NCBI GenBank assembly: GCA_905339235.1
Contig: CAJPFG010000031.1
Location: 1 to 64,000 of the forward strand
Length of the DNA stretch: 64,000 nucleotides
Source of the DNA: Phycisphaerales bacterium
GTDB taxonomy: Bacteria; Planctomycetota; Phycisphaerae; Phycisphaerales; UBA1924
Reading direction: 5' to 3'
The translations under genes and the position numbers were made by a program. Of this stretch, positions 49,300-59,329 are shown one piece after another (positions within the stretch are counted from its first letter, which is position 1; the number at the start of each line of letters is the position of its first letter). Under the pieces are notes generated by a model that was given only the letters and a program-made list of their open reading frames with translations, did not search any database and was not told where the DNA came from.

Positions 49300-50730
49300 A
49301 TGATCGATCTCCGGACCATCCGCGCCCGACTCGCCCAGGTGGGGCAGGATCACGTTCTGCGTTTCTACGATTCACTCACGCCCGCCGGGCAGCAGAATCT
49401 GCTCACGCAGATCGCCTCGCTCGATCTCGAGTCACTCCCCGGCCTCGTGGAGACGTACGTCCGCAACAAGCCTCGTGCGGAGGTCCCCACGGATCTCCGG
49501 CCGGCGACGTACTACCCCAACAACCCCGACGCCGCGTCGCGCCCATGGGACCGCTCGGCCGCCTATCGCCGCGGCGAGGATCTCATCCGGCGTGGCAAGG
49601 TCGGCGCGTTTGTCGTCGCCGGGGGCCAGGGCTCGCGACTGGGCTTCGATGGCCCCAAGGGGTGCTTTCCCGCGGGGGCGGTTACGGGCAAGCCGCTCTT
49701 CCAGGTGTTCGCGGAGAACCTGCTCGGCGCGAAGGACCGCTATTCGGTTCGGGTGCCCTGGTACATCATGACCAGCCCGCTCAACCACGACCCCACGGTC
49801 GCGTTCTTCCGTGATCACGACTACTTCGGCCTCTCCCGCGAAGACACCATGTTCTTCCCGCAGGGCGTGATGCCGTCCTTCGACATCGCCACAGGCAAGG
49901 TGCCCCTGGCTTCCAAGGGCGAGGTGGCCACCAACCCCGACGGCCACGGCGGGTGCATCCGCGCGCTGCACGTTTCGGGCTCGCTCGCCGACATGCAACG
50001 GCGCGGAATCGAGCATTTGTCGTACTTCCAGGTAGACAACCCCGTCGTACGGGTCCTCGACCCGGTCTTCCTGGGCTTGCATGCCGGCGCGCCCGACTCC
50101 TCCGCGGAAATGTCCAGCAAGATGGTGCCCAAGGCCGGACCCGACGAGAAGGTCGGCGTCTTCTGCCTGGCCGGCGGCAAACTCGAGGTACTCGAATACT
50201 CCGATCTCCCGCCCGACCTTGCGAAGGCCCGCAACCCCGACGGCTCGCTCACCTACAACGCCGGCTCCATCGCCATCCACATCATGGGAGTCGAGTTCCT
50301 CCAGCGCCTCGCCACCGACCCGCGTTTCGCACTCCCCTTCCATCGCGCCGAGAAAAAAGTCCCCTGCATCGATCCCGAGTCGGGCGAGCCCATCACCCCG
50401 GCTGGCAACAACGGCGTCAAACTCGAGAAGTTCGTCTTCGACGCCCTCGCGCTCGCACGCGCCAGCATCGTCTATGAAACCGACCGCGTCGAAGAGTTCG
50501 CGCCCATCAAGAACGCCACCGGCGTCGACAGCGTTCAGACCAGCAAACAACTCCAGACGCTCCGAGCCGCCCGCTGGCTCGAATCCCGCGGCGTGAGCGT
50601 TCCCCGAACCCCGGGCGGCGACCCCGATTGCACCCTCGAGGTATCGCCGCGCACCGCGACCAGCGCGGCCGAACTCCCCGTGGCCGGTCTCCCCAAGGCC
50701 GTCGAGCGTGGCGCTCGGCTGGCCCTTTAA
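49300..50730 (+). CDS. UDP-sugar pyrophosphorylase of the eukaryotic UAP1/UDPGP type
   Basis: 476 aa. The nucleotidyltransferase signature VVAGGQGSRLGFDGPKGCFP (~105-124) is followed by PWYIMTSPLNHDPTVAFFRD, FFPQGVMPSFD, PDGHGGCIRALHVSG and HLSYFQVDNPVV. These are the UDPGP-family order seen in UDP-N-acetylglucosamine or galactosamine pyrophosphorylase. Substrate candidates are GlcNAc-1-P, GalNAc-1-P or Glc-1-P with UTP. It starts divergently from rpe and ends 2 nt before the alpha/beta hydrolase ATG, implying an operon. Confidence 0.85.
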   Translation: MIDLRTIRARLAQVGQDHVLRFYDSLTPAGQQNLLTQIASLDLESLPGLVETYVRNKPRAEVPTDLRPATYYPNNPDAASRPWDRSAAYRRGEDLIRRGKVGAFVVAGGQGSRLGFDGPKGCFPAGAVTGKPLFQVFAENLLGAKDRYSVRVPWYIMTSPLNHDPTVAFFRDHDYFGLSREDTMFFPQGVMPSFDIATGKVPLASKGEVATNPDGHGGCIRALHVSGSLADMQRRGIEHLSYFQVDNPVVRVLDPVFLGLHAGAPDSSAEMSSKMVPKAGPDEKVGVFCLAGGKLEVLEYSDLPPDLAKARNPDGSLTYNAGSIAIHIMGVEFLQRLATDPRFALPFHRAEKKVPCIDPESGEPITPAGNNGVKLEKFVFDALALARASIVYETDRVEEFAPIKNATGVDSVQTSKQLQTLRAARWLESRGVSVPRTPGGDPDCTLEVSPRTATSAAELPVAGLPKAVERGARLAL

Positions 50731-50732
50731 CC

Positions 50733-51569
50733 ATGATCGAGCGCTTCGCCCAGTTCCCCAAGGCCCTCGCCGACCGCACCCGCCGCGCCACTCTCGCCGG
50801 CGTCCCGGCGCTCATCGCGCACCCGGACTGGAAGTCCCGGGCGCCCGTCATGCTCTGGATGCACGGCCGGACCGTCTCAAAGGAACTCGATCCCGGCCGG
50901 TATCTGCGATGGATCCGGGCCGGGATTGCGGCAGTGGCGCTCGACCTGCCCGGACACGGGGAGCGATTCGATGCCGAACTTCAGAAGCCCGAGCGCGTGC
51001 TGGACATCGTCGCCCGGATGCTGCCCGAGATCGACCTGGTCGTCGATGCCCTCGCCGATCCCGCGTGGCATGACATACTCGACTTCGACCGCATGGGCCT
51101 CGGCGGAATGTCGGCCGGCGGAATGGCCGCGCTGCGGAGGTTGTGCGAGGGACACGATTTCGCGTGCGCGGCGGTGGAGTGCACGACGGGCTGGCTCGAG
51201 GGGTTGTTCCTTCCGGGCGAAGCCGGCGGCGGGCGGCCGCCATGGAACCTTTCCGGCGACCTTCAACGGCTGAAGGATCTCGACCCAATGTCTCACCTGC
51301 CGGGTTGGAACCCGTTGCCCGTCCTGCTTTTGAGCACGCAGACGGACCGGCTGGTCCCTTTCGCCACGGTGACCCGGTTTGTGGATCGACTCCGCGAGCA
51401 TTACGCCGCGAAAGGCGCGGACCCTTCGCTCGCCGAACTCCAGTCCTGGCGAGACACCGGCGCGCCGGAAGAGCACGCCGGGTTCGGCAGGTTCGGCAAC
51501 GACGCTAAGAACGCGCAGGTGGAGTTTCTGCGTGCACACCTGGTACGCCGCCCGACAGACCCGGCGTGA
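50733..51569 (+). CDS. Alpha/beta hydrolase
   Basis: 278 aa. ATG 50733 is 2 nt after the pyrophosphorylase stop. The oxyanion region is APVMLWMHGRTVSKEL, the DLPGHGER motif follows, and the nucleophile elbow GLGGMSAGGMAALR contains the catalytic Ser in GMSAG. Candidate Asp is in LLLSTQTDRLVPF and His in APEEHAGFG. No signal peptide. Family members include esterases, peptidases and lipases; the substrate cannot be read. It may be linked to cell-envelope sugar metabolism through its neighbour. Confidence 0.82.
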   Translation: MIERFAQFPKALADRTRRATLAGVPALIAHPDWKSRAPVMLWMHGRTVSKELDPGRYLRWIRAGIAAVALDLPGHGERFDAELQKPERVLDIVARMLPEIDLVVDALADPAWHDILDFDRMGLGGMSAGGMAALRRLCEGHDFACAAVECTTGWLEGLFLPGEAGGGRPPWNLSGDLQRLKDLDPMSHLPGWNPLPVLLLSTQTDRLVPFATVTRFVDRLREHYAAKGADPSLAELQSWRDTGAPEEHAGFGRFGNDAKNAQVEFLRAHLVRRPTDPA

Positions 51570-51642
51570 AACTCCGAGTCGCACTTCGACCGATAGAATG
51601 AACTCGGACCTCCCGTAGGGACCCAACCGGAGTTTCGAGTCC

Positions 51643-53142
51643 ATGACGCTTCGTTTTCTGATCATCGCGCTGGTTCTCACGTTGTCCCGGCTGGCGCTGG
51701 GCGTTCCGCCGTCGGACGCCGAGATAGACGCCGCCATCGAGAAGTCCAACTTCAAGGCTCCCGAAGGCAAGCCCCAGCGGGCCCGATACGAGCAGGCCCG
51801 GGAGGCCTTCGAAGGGATCAGCCTTCTCGAGGCGAGTCGCGCGCAGATCGAGCGAATCAGCCGCGCCCGGGTTCTGATCCTTCTGCCGACTCAATGGGAC
51901 GAGTCCAAGGTGCGGCTCGCGCAGTTGGCAGAGGACGATTCCGTCGAGGGCGCCCGGGCCGCCGAGTTGCTCATCGGAGTCTCCAACCGCCCACGCACGG
52001 CCGATCCCGCAGTCCTGGAGGCTCATCCCAAGATGCTCTCCGGATTGATCGCCGACGCGCTCAAGCACCCGAAGATAAGCGCGGCCCTGGAGCAGGGATA
52101 CTGCACGGGCATCGTGCTGTCGCTTCCGTCCCTGCGGCCCGAAGATCTGAAAAAAGAGGGCATGATCGAGGCGATCGAGTCGATCACCGAAGTCGATCTG
52201 CCCGCGCGTCCGGCGTTGGCGCTGGCCGGCGTCTTCGACCGGCTCGCGGACCCGGAGTTTGGCGCCAACCCGAAAGTGCTCGAGCGATTCAGGGGCAAGG
52301 CCCTCGCGATGCTCAACCGCTGCATCAAGGCCGGCGAGGCGGAAATCGCCGGTATGGACGCCGAACTCGCCAAGTCGAATCCCGGGGCTCAACCCCCGCA
52401 TGACGGCGCAAAGCCGTCCGCGCCGGAAGTGATCAACCCGGGCCAGGCCGGCCCCGACCCGGGCGATCAGGCCGCGCTCCGGACCGTTCACGACCAGACG
52501 GTCAACATGATGAAGTACGTGAAACTCAACGCCGAGTTTCTGAACGGCGCGTTCGCCCGCGGCAATCTGATGGGGAAGCCCGCCCCCGAAATCAAGTTCC
52601 TGTGGAGTTCGAAAGACGGCGTCAAGAGCCTGGCGGACTACAAGGGCAACGTCCTCGTCTTGCAGTTCTGGGCGACCCGGTATGGCAACTGCGTCGCCAC
52701 GTTTCCGGATGTCCGAGCGCTCTGGAATCACTACAAAGCCTCGCCGGTAGCGATCCTCGGCATCACGAGCGTGCAGGGTGTTCACCAGAGTTTTTCGAAA
52801 GAAGACTCCTCCGCGACCATGATCGACACCGCCGGCAATCCCGCCCAAGAGTTCGAACTCATGGCCGAGTTCATTCGGAAGATGGATGTGTCGTGGGACG
52901 TGGCATTCGGCGACGCTCCGGTCTTCAACCCCGAGTTTGGCGTGCGCGGCGTGCCGCACGTGGTGGTGATCGATCCGGACGGGATCGTTCGCCACCGCGC
53001 GCTAGACCTGCGGGCCGATCCCGACGGAGTCCGGCAGGCCATCGACGGCCTCCTCCGCGAGTTCAAACTCCCGCTCCCGCCCGCGCCGTCGGAGCCCCCC
53101 ACAAGGAAGGACGAACCAACTCCGTCCGGCCCGGGTGGTTGA
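51643..53142 (+). CDS. Secreted thioredoxin-fold (TlpA/AhpC-like) protein with degenerate active site
   Basis: 499 aa with signal peptide [20 protein letters not shown]. The N-terminal ~280 residues are helical and unrecognised; a Pro-rich linker (~245-280) follows. A thioredoxin/redoxin domain lies at ~305-475 ([60 protein letters not shown], cis-Pro in GVPH). The normal WCxxC becomes RYGNC, so the first, nucleophilic Cys is lost and one Cys remains. It cannot be a standard dithiol oxidoreductase. The C-terminal tail is Pro-rich. The protein is probably periplasmic. Confidence 0.78.
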   Translation: MTLRFLIIALVLTLSRLALGVPPSDAEIDAAIEKSNFKAPEGKPQRARYEQAREAFEGISLLEASRAQIERISRARVLILLPTQWDESKVRLAQLAEDDSVEGARAAELLIGVSNRPRTADPAVLEAHPKMLSGLIADALKHPKISAALEQGYCTGIVLSLPSLRPEDLKKEGMIEAIESITEVDLPARPALALAGVFDRLADPEFGANPKVLERFRGKALAMLNRCIKAGEAEIAGMDAELAKSNPGAQPPHDGAKPSAPEVINPGQAGPDPGDQAALRTVHDQTVNMMKYVKLNAEFLNGAFARGNLMGKPAPEIKFLWSSKDGVKSLADYKGNVLVLQFWATRYGNCVATFPDVRALWNHYKASPVAILGITSVQGVHQSFSKEDSSATMIDTAGNPAQEFELMAEFIRKMDVSWDVAFGDAPVFNPEFGVRGVPHVVVIDPDGIVRHRALDLRADPDGVRQAIDGLLREFKLPLPPAPSEPPTRKDEPTPSGPGG

Positions 53143-53181
53143 GGAACCCACTTCACCGCTCCGCATGGACTCGCACACCGC

Positions 53182-54534
53182 ATGAACCCCGACCGCATCG
53201 AAACCCCGGGGCTCGGCGTCCGCGGCCTGGTCCGGAGCGCCCGCGCCTCCCTCGCGCTCCTGCTCGCGATCAACCTGTTCAACTACATCGACCGCTACGT
53301 GCTCGCCGCGGCTATGCCCGCCATCCGCGCCGAGTTCTTCCCCGATGGGGGCCCCACCGCCGACACCAAACTCGGCCTGCTCACGACCGCCTTCATGGTC
53401 ACCTACATGCTGGCCGCGCCGATCTTCGGGTGGCTGGGCGACCGCACGTCCCGCTGGAAGATCATCGCGATCGGCGTGCTAGTCTGGAGCCTGGCGTCCG
53501 GTGCTTCGGGGCTGGCGATCACGTTCGGGATGCTCCTGCTGACCCGCGTATTCGTCGGCGTGGGAGAGGCCGCGTACGGCCCCACGGCCCCCACCATCAT
53601 CGCCGACCTGTATCCCGTGGAGCGCCGGGGTTCGGTGATGGCGTGGTTCTATATGGCGATCCCGGTCGGCAGCGCGCTGGGGTTCGCGATCGGCGGCGTC
53701 CTGACCGCCGCGTTCTCCTGGCATATGGCGTTCTACGCGGTGGTGGCGCCGGGCATCGCCCTCGCGGCGGTGGCCGCGATCATGCGAGACCCGCCCCGCG
53801 GCCAGAGCGATCCGAACGCGACCGGGCGGGAGCGGGCCCGTTGGGCCGACTACCTGCTTCTCCTGCGCACGCCTTCGTACGTGTACAACACGCTGGGAAT
53901 GACCGCGATGACGTTCGCCATCGGCGGCCTTTCCACGTGGATGCCCACCTACATCACCGACTTCCGGAACGTGCCCAACTCGGGCACGACATCGGTTGTG
54001 TTCGGCGCGCTGACCGCGGCGACAGGATTGACCGCCACGCTCGCCGGGGGTTGGTTCGCCGACCGGCTGCGGACGCGAAACCCCGGCTCCTATTTCCTGG
54101 TATCGGGCGTCAGCATGCTCATCGGCTTTCCTCTGTTCCTGGCGGTCCTGTTCACTCCCTTCCCCTGGGCCTGGGTTGCCATGGGCGCCGCGATGTTCTG
54201 CCTGTTCTTCAACACGGGCCCGTCAAACACCATCATCGCCAACGTCACGCACTCGTCCATGCGGGCCACCGCGTACGCCCTGAACATCCTCGTGATCCAT
54301 CTCTTCGGCGACGCCCTCAGCCCCACCCTCATCGGCGCGGTGCTCGACGCCACGAAGTCCGACAAACTCCCCCGCGGCAATGCGACGCTCGCCTTCTCGC
54401 TGGTCGGCATCGCGTTCCTCGTCGGTGGCGTGCTCTGGCTGCTGGGAACGCGCCATCTCGAGAAAGACACGCGGCTGGCGCCGACTCGTCTCCGCCCGGC
54501 CTCCCCCGACCCAACGCCTATCCTCGACCGATGA
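53182..54534 (+). CDS. MFS transporter (spinster-like)
   Basis: 450 aa with 12 predicted helices. The first helix and loop ([28 protein letters not shown]) and loop [11 protein letters not shown] are typical of the spinster-like MFS branch, and the RTSRW basic motif sits between helices 2 and 3. The substrate is unknown; relatives carry sugars, organic acids or sphingolipid-like compounds. Its stop overlaps the trpB ATG (ATGA), which is unusual and may link transport to tryptophan metabolism. Confidence 0.85.
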   Translation: MNPDRIETPGLGVRGLVRSARASLALLLAINLFNYIDRYVLAAAMPAIRAEFFPDGGPTADTKLGLLTTAFMVTYMLAAPIFGWLGDRTSRWKIIAIGVLVWSLASGASGLAITFGMLLLTRVFVGVGEAAYGPTAPTIIADLYPVERRGSVMAWFYMAIPVGSALGFAIGGVLTAAFSWHMAFYAVVAPGIALAAVAAIMRDPPRGQSDPNATGRERARWADYLLLLRTPSYVYNTLGMTAMTFAIGGLSTWMPTYITDFRNVPNSGTTSVVFGALTAATGLTATLAGGWFADRLRTRNPGSYFLVSGVSMLIGFPLFLAVLFTPFPWAWVAMGAAMFCLFFNTGPSNTIIANVTHSSMRATAYALNILVIHLFGDALSPTLIGAVLDATKSDKLPRGNATLAFSLVGIAFLVGGVLWLLGTRHLEKDTRLAPTRLRPASPDPTPILDR

Positions 54535-55823
54535 CCCGTTCTTCACCGACTTCCAACTTCCCAGCGGATCGGGGCCGCGCCCCGATCCCGAAGGTCTCTG
54601 ATGTCCCCACTCCCCACGGCCGCTTCGGCGCGTTCGGCGGCCGCTACGTCCCCGAGACGCTGTGCGAGGCCCTCAACCAACTCGGTGAGGTGTACCAGCG
54701 CGTATCGCGCGACGCCCAGTTCTGGGACGAACTGCACGATCTGCTCCGCACCTTCGTCGGCCGGCCCACGCCGCTGTACGAGGCCAGGCGCCTCTCCGAG
54801 TTCGTGCGCGCCCGCGCGGGTCGCGAGACCGCCCGCATCTGGCTCAAGCGCGAAGACCTGGCTCACACCGGCGCCCACAAGATCAACAACACCATGGGCC
54901 AGGCGCTCCTGACCCTGCGAATGGGCAAAAAGCGGGTCATCGCCGAAACCGGCGCGGGTCAGCACGGGGTCGCCACGGCCACCGCCGCGGCCCACTTCGG
55001 CCTGGCCTGCGAAGTCTACATGGGCGCCGAAGATGTGCGCCGCCAGCGCCTCAACGTGGTCCGCATGAAGATGCTGGGCGCCCGCGTCATCGAGGTCGAA
55101 TCCGGATCCCGCACCCTCAAGGACGCCACGAACCAGGCCATGCGCGATTGGATGGGCTCCAGTGAAACCACGCACTACATTCTCGGCTCGGTCGTGGGGC
55201 CGCACCCCTTTCCGATGATCGTCCGCGATTTCCAGAGCATCATCGGGCGCGAACTCAAGGCCCAGAGCCTCCGCCTGCTCTCCAAACTGCCCGATACCGT
55301 CATCGCCTGCGTCGGCGGAGGCTCCAACGCCGCGGGCGCGTTCTATGCGTTCATCGACGACCCGCAGGTCCGGCTTATCGGCGTGGAAGCCGGCGGACGA
55401 TCCAAGTCTCCGGGCGACCATGCCGCCCCCCTGTCCTACGGCACCCCGGGGATCCTGCATGGTTCGCTGAGTTACGTGCTCCAGGACGAGCAGGGCCAGA
55501 CCGCCGACGTGCATTCCTGCTCCGCGGGGCTGGACTATCCGGGCGTCGGGCCGGAACACTCGTACTGGAAGGACGCGGGGCGCGTGACCTACACCACCGC
55601 CACCGACGCCGAGGCCCTCGAGGCCTTCACCCTCCTGGCCCGGACCGAGGGAATCGTCCCGGCCCTCGAATCGGCACACGCAGTTTCCCATGCAATCAGG
55701 GTTGCCGCCGACATGAAACCGGACCAGAATGTGGTGGTCAATCTCTCCGGTCGGGGTGACAAGGATGTGGACGAGGCGGCCCGACTTCTCGCGGATGCGC
55801 CGACTCCCGTTGCATCGCTCTGA
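54531..55823 (+). CDS. trpB: Tryptophan synthase beta subunit
   Basis: 430 aa; ATG 54531 overlaps the MFS stop. Canonical trpB1 motifs: [32 protein letters not shown] with the PLP Lys in [36 protein letters not shown] (phosphate cup) and [13 protein letters not shown]. It condenses indole with L-serine to L-Trp and normally complexes with TrpA, which is not adjacent here. The first ~30 residues are an extension before the conserved core. Confidence 0.95.
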   Translation: MTRSSPTSNFPADRGRAPIPKVSDVPTPHGRFGAFGGRYVPETLCEALNQLGEVYQRVSRDAQFWDELHDLLRTFVGRPTPLYEARRLSEFVRARAGRETARIWLKREDLAHTGAHKINNTMGQALLTLRMGKKRVIAETGAGQHGVATATAAAHFGLACEVYMGAEDVRRQRLNVVRMKMLGARVIEVESGSRTLKDATNQAMRDWMGSSETTHYILGSVVGPHPFPMIVRDFQSIIGRELKAQSLRLLSKLPDTVIACVGGGSNAAGAFYAFIDDPQVRLIGVEAGGRSKSPGDHAAPLSYGTPGILHGSLSYVLQDEQGQTADVHSCSAGLDYPGVGPEHSYWKDAGRVTYTTATDAEALEAFTLLARTEGIVPALESAHAVSHAIRVAADMKPDQNVVVNLSGRGDKDVDEAARLLADAPTPVASL

Positions 55824-55916
55824 AGACCGGTCAATCTTCCGTCCGATGCTCGTGTGACGCGAACACGTGCACCGGGTCATGCGTTTCAACTTCGGTACTC
55901 AGGTCGGGAGCCCAAC

Positions 55917-57887
55917 GTGCGGGTTGCAGGTCGAATCGGTGTTGTCGTACTCGTACTTCTCGCCGCCGCGGGCGCGCCCGCGGCACTGGCATCGTGGTGG
56001 CCCGTCCCGTCCTTCCGCGCCCCCGCCCGCTCTCCGCTCGACGACGCGATTCGGACCCTTCGCGACGCCGCCGCGCCCGACGGGGTCCGCCAGGCCGCGG
56101 CCGGATACCTCATCACACAATCAGACGCCTCCGCGTCCCGGGCGGCTCTTGCCGACGAACTCGCCAAGCCGCTCACCGCCGGAGCGGGCGGCTTCGTGCT
56201 CCGGGCAATCGCGGCGGCCTCGGATGTCTCACCGCGGCTGTACCCGATGCTCGCGCAACGCGTGTCCAGGTCCAACGCTGCCGAACTGCCCCGAGTCCTC
56301 GAAGCCCTCGGTTCGTTCCGATCCCGCGATGCCGCCAGGCTCCTGGTGCTCCACCTCGACGAAAGCCAGCCGGAGGCCGTGCGGACAGCCGCGGCCGGGG
56401 CGCTGGCGCGACTTTCCGGGCACGATGACTTCGCCGACGACCCGACCCAGTGGGGTCGCTGGCTGAGCGAGGTGGACGGGCTTTCCGAGTTGCAATGGCG
56501 TGCCTCGCTGGTAGCGTCATTCGCCCGGCGCGTGGACCGGCTCGACGCCGAGCGCCGCGCCGCGGGAGCCAAAGTGGTCGAGGTGCTGCGCCGGTTGCAC
56601 CTCGCCACCCCTCCGGAGCAACGCTCCGCGTTTCTGGCGGGCCTGCTCACCGACTCCAGCCGCGAGGTGCGCGACCTGGGCCTCGAACTCGTCTCGCGTG
56701 AACTCTCGGCGTCGGGAACCCTGGGGCCGGAGGTCGGCGACGCGGCCATCCCCCTCCTCGCCTCGGAAGACTCCCGGGTACGCGCCGCCGCCGCGGGAAT
56801 CGTCCGTCAACTCGCCCCGGCCCAGGCGTCGCCCGCGATCTCGCGCGCCCTGCGAATCGAATCCGACCCCAGCGCCGCCGGCGCACTCCTGATCGCGGCC
56901 ACCCGGTGGCCCTCCGAGGCCGTGGTGCAGGTGCTGCTCCGGTGGCTCGACATCAACAGCCCGGCACGCGACAAGGCCACGGACGCGGCGTGGCAGTTGT
57001 ACCGCGCGGGCGAACTCAACTCCACCGCCCAACAGGAAGTGCTGGATGCCGTCCGTCGGTCCATGTCCGAGCACGCGACTCCCGCCGCGTGCGGCCTGCT
57101 CGCGGCCCTTGGAAACTCCGAAGACCTCGCGACCATCGTGCCCCTCCTGGATTCCCCGGACGCCGCCATGCGAATCGCGGCCGCCGACGCGCTCGTCTGG
57201 TCGCCGGAACACCAAAGCGCCATTCTCGCCGCCGCCGCCAAGGACGCCGACCTTTTCGACGCCGCCGCGCGGGCCGTGCTGGTCCACGATCCCACCGCGA
57301 CGGGACTTCGTGCCCTCCTCTCCCTCCCACGACCCTCGCAGGAGATCGCCGACGCGGCCATCGCGCGCGTCGCCATCGCGTTGCCCGCGAACGACCTCTG
57401 GGACGTTGCATCCCACACCACCGACTCTGTGCTGCAGACCGCCCTGCTCCGCCGTCTTGCCACTCCCGAGCGATTCATGTCCGAATGGACCGATCCCGGG
57501 CAGCGCGACGCGCTCACCAGCGGCCTCCTGGCATACGCCGGCTCCCTCATCGACAACAACGCCCCGGCCGAGGCCCTTTCCCTGTTCGAATACGCGGCGA
57601 GTGTCGGCCTGGCTTCCCCCAAGCCGCTCACCGATCTCAAGTGCGCCGCCCTCGTCGCCCTGGGAAGGTTGGACGAGGCCGACGCCCTCAACACCGGGCC
57701 TGCCCCCTGGTTCCGCGGCCTCTCCCTCGCCCTCACCAAGCCCCACGCCCCCGCCGTGCTCAAGCGCATCGACGATCGCTTCACCCAGGACCTCAACGAC
57801 GAACAGAAGCAGGTGCTGCAGACCGTCCGCGCCGCCCTCGCCAAGCCCGCCAACGGCAACGGCTCGAACGGCGCCCCGCCGCGCTGA
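55917..57887 (+). CDS. Secreted HEAT-repeat protein
   Basis: 656 aa from GTG 55917, placed by GGGAG 7 nt upstream and the signal peptide that follows (VRVAGRIGVVVLVLLAAAGA). Nearly the entire protein is HEAT-like armadillo helices, with repeated patterns such as RDAARLLVLHLDESQPEAVR, SEDSRVRAAAAGIVRQLAP and PDAAMRIAAADALVW. A more irregular C-terminal region (~560-640) looks TPR-like. Comparable in style to the HEAT lipoprotein at 20080 but longer and without a lipobox. It is probably a periplasmic scaffold. It lies 93 nt after trpB and could share its transcript. Confidence 0.78.
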   Translation: MRVAGRIGVVVLVLLAAAGAPAALASWWPVPSFRAPARSPLDDAIRTLRDAAAPDGVRQAAAGYLITQSDASASRAALADELAKPLTAGAGGFVLRAIAAASDVSPRLYPMLAQRVSRSNAAELPRVLEALGSFRSRDAARLLVLHLDESQPEAVRTAAAGALARLSGHDDFADDPTQWGRWLSEVDGLSELQWRASLVASFARRVDRLDAERRAAGAKVVEVLRRLHLATPPEQRSAFLAGLLTDSSREVRDLGLELVSRELSASGTLGPEVGDAAIPLLASEDSRVRAAAAGIVRQLAPAQASPAISRALRIESDPSAAGALLIAATRWPSEAVVQVLLRWLDINSPARDKATDAAWQLYRAGELNSTAQQEVLDAVRRSMSEHATPAACGLLAALGNSEDLATIVPLLDSPDAAMRIAAADALVWSPEHQSAILAAAAKDADLFDAAARAVLVHDPTATGLRALLSLPRPSQEIADAAIARVAIALPANDLWDVASHTTDSVLQTALLRRLATPERFMSEWTDPGQRDALTSGLLAYAGSLIDNNAPAEALSLFEYAASVGLASPKPLTDLKCAALVALGRLDEADALNTGPAPWFRGLSLALTKPHAPAVLKRIDDRFTQDLNDEQKQVLQTVRAALAKPANGNGSNGAPPR

Positions 57888-57981
57888 CCGCTCCCCGCGT
57901 TCCCCCCGGACCCGCGCTCCAACCCGCATGCGCGGCCTGTTTCCCCGCCCGCCTCATATACTCCGTCCGAAGGAGTTCGCC

Positions 57982-59265
57982 ATGACCACCATCACCCGCC
58001 AACCCACACCCACTCCCGCGCCCGCGGCCTCTACCACCACCGACCCCCTCCAACTCATCGACGTCGATCACGTCCAGTTCTACGTCGGCAACGCCAAGCA
58101 GGCCGCGTTCTTCTACGCCCACTGCTTCGGCTTCCAGATCGAGCAGGTCGGCGACCTCACCACCGGCTTCCGCGAATGCTCCCACTACCTGCTCACGCAG
58201 GGCAACATCCGCTTCATCCTCTCCTCCGGCCTCTCGCCCACCCACTCCTCCAACATGGAAGTCGCGATGTACGGCGACGGCGTGAAGGACATCGCCTTCA
58301 CCGTCTTCGACGCCGAGAAGGCCTGGGAGCGGGCGGTCAAGAACGGCGCCGAATCCGCCTACGACCCCAAGGTCTACCGCGATGAGCACGGCACCGTCAC
58401 CATGGCGGGCATCCGGACCTTCGGCCGCGTCGTCCACACCTTCGTCAGCCGCACCGGCGCGTACGAACTCACCAAGGTCAAGCAGGGCGGCCTCTTCATG
58501 CCCAGGTTCCGCAAGGTCGAGGGCGGCCCCGCCTGCCCCCCCACCGCCCCCGCCGCAGGCTGCGCCCCGCAGGCCGGCCCCGGCTCCTCCATCCTCGCCA
58601 TCAACGAGCAGAACCGCAAGAACCCCTGCGGCCTCAAGTACGTCGATCACCTCGTCGGCAACGTCGAGATGGGGAAGATGAACTACTGGGTCAAGTTCTA
58701 CGAGGATGTCCTCGAGTTCAAGATGTTCAAGCACTTCGACGACAAGGACATCGCCACCGACTTCTCGGCCCTCATGTCCAAGGTCATGGCCAGCGGCAAC
58801 AACCTCATCAAGATCCCCATCAACGAGCCCGCCCCCGGCAAGCGCAAGAGCCAGGTCCAGGAATACCTCGACTGGCACGCCAACACCCCCGGCGTCCAGC
58901 ACCTCGCCCTCCGCACCGATGATGAACTCCACTCCATCGCCGCCCTCCGCGCCCGCGGCGTGGACTTTCTCACGCTCCCCGACGCCTACTACGACAAAGT
59001 CTGGGACCGCGTCAACGGCACCCTCCAGTCCCACGGCAAGCCCGAAGTGAAGGAAGACCACAAGCGCATCCACGACCTGGGCATCCTTGTTGACGCCGAC
59101 GACGAGGGCTACCTCCTCCAACTCTTCACCAAACCCCTCCAGGACCGGCCAACTCTCTTCTTCGAAATCATCTGCCGCCGCGGCAGCCAGTCGTTCGGGA
59201 AGGGGAACTTCAAGGCGCTGTTCGAAGCCCTCGAACTGGAACAGGCGCGGCGGGGGAACCTGTAG
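57982..59265 (+). CDS. hppD: 4-Hydroxyphenylpyruvate dioxygenase
   Basis: 427 aa; AAGGAG precedes ATG 57982. Two VOC-type barrels: N-terminal VDHVQFYVGNAKQAAFFYAH and C-terminal KYVDHLVGNVEMGKM. The iron ligands are visible: His in YVDHLVGN, His in VQHLALRTDD and Glu in FFEIICRRG. GFGKGNFKALF-type C-terminus (SFGKGNFKALFEALE) is present. It converts 4-hydroxyphenylpyruvate to homogentisate in tyrosine catabolism. A ~25-residue segment (~190-215, PACPPTAPAAGCAPQAGPG) is a Pro/Ala/Cys-rich insert between the halves, not seen in most HPPDs. Homogentisate dioxygenase is not nearby. Confidence 0.92.
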   Translation: MTTITRQPTPTPAPAASTTTDPLQLIDVDHVQFYVGNAKQAAFFYAHCFGFQIEQVGDLTTGFRECSHYLLTQGNIRFILSSGLSPTHSSNMEVAMYGDGVKDIAFTVFDAEKAWERAVKNGAESAYDPKVYRDEHGTVTMAGIRTFGRVVHTFVSRTGAYELTKVKQGGLFMPRFRKVEGGPACPPTAPAAGCAPQAGPGSSILAINEQNRKNPCGLKYVDHLVGNVEMGKMNYWVKFYEDVLEFKMFKHFDDKDIATDFSALMSKVMASGNNLIKIPINEPAPGKRKSQVQEYLDWHANTPGVQHLALRTDDELHSIAALRARGVDFLTLPDAYYDKVWDRVNGTLQSHGKPEVKEDHKRIHDLGILVDADDEGYLLQLFTKPLQDRPTLFFEIICRRGSQSFGKGNFKALFEALELEQARRGNL

Positions 59266-59271
59266 GCCGAT

Positions 59272-59313
59272 CTCCCATTCCTCGCATTCCTCGCATTCCT
59301 CCCATTCCTCCCA
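59272..59313. repeat. CATTCCTCC/CATTCCTCG microsatellite, upstream copy
   Basis: About four to five tandem 9-nt units between hppD and the four-helix-bundle gene. The same motif recurs within that gene (59696-59787) and just after it (60005-60020). Confidence 0.8.
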
Positions 59314-59329
59314 AGCGGGCCGAACGCCA

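Noticed and set aside
52602-54530. Extended upstream start for trpB
   Set aside because: The extra sequence overlaps the thioredoxin-fold and MFS genes in another frame; ATG 54531 gives a normal-length TrpB.
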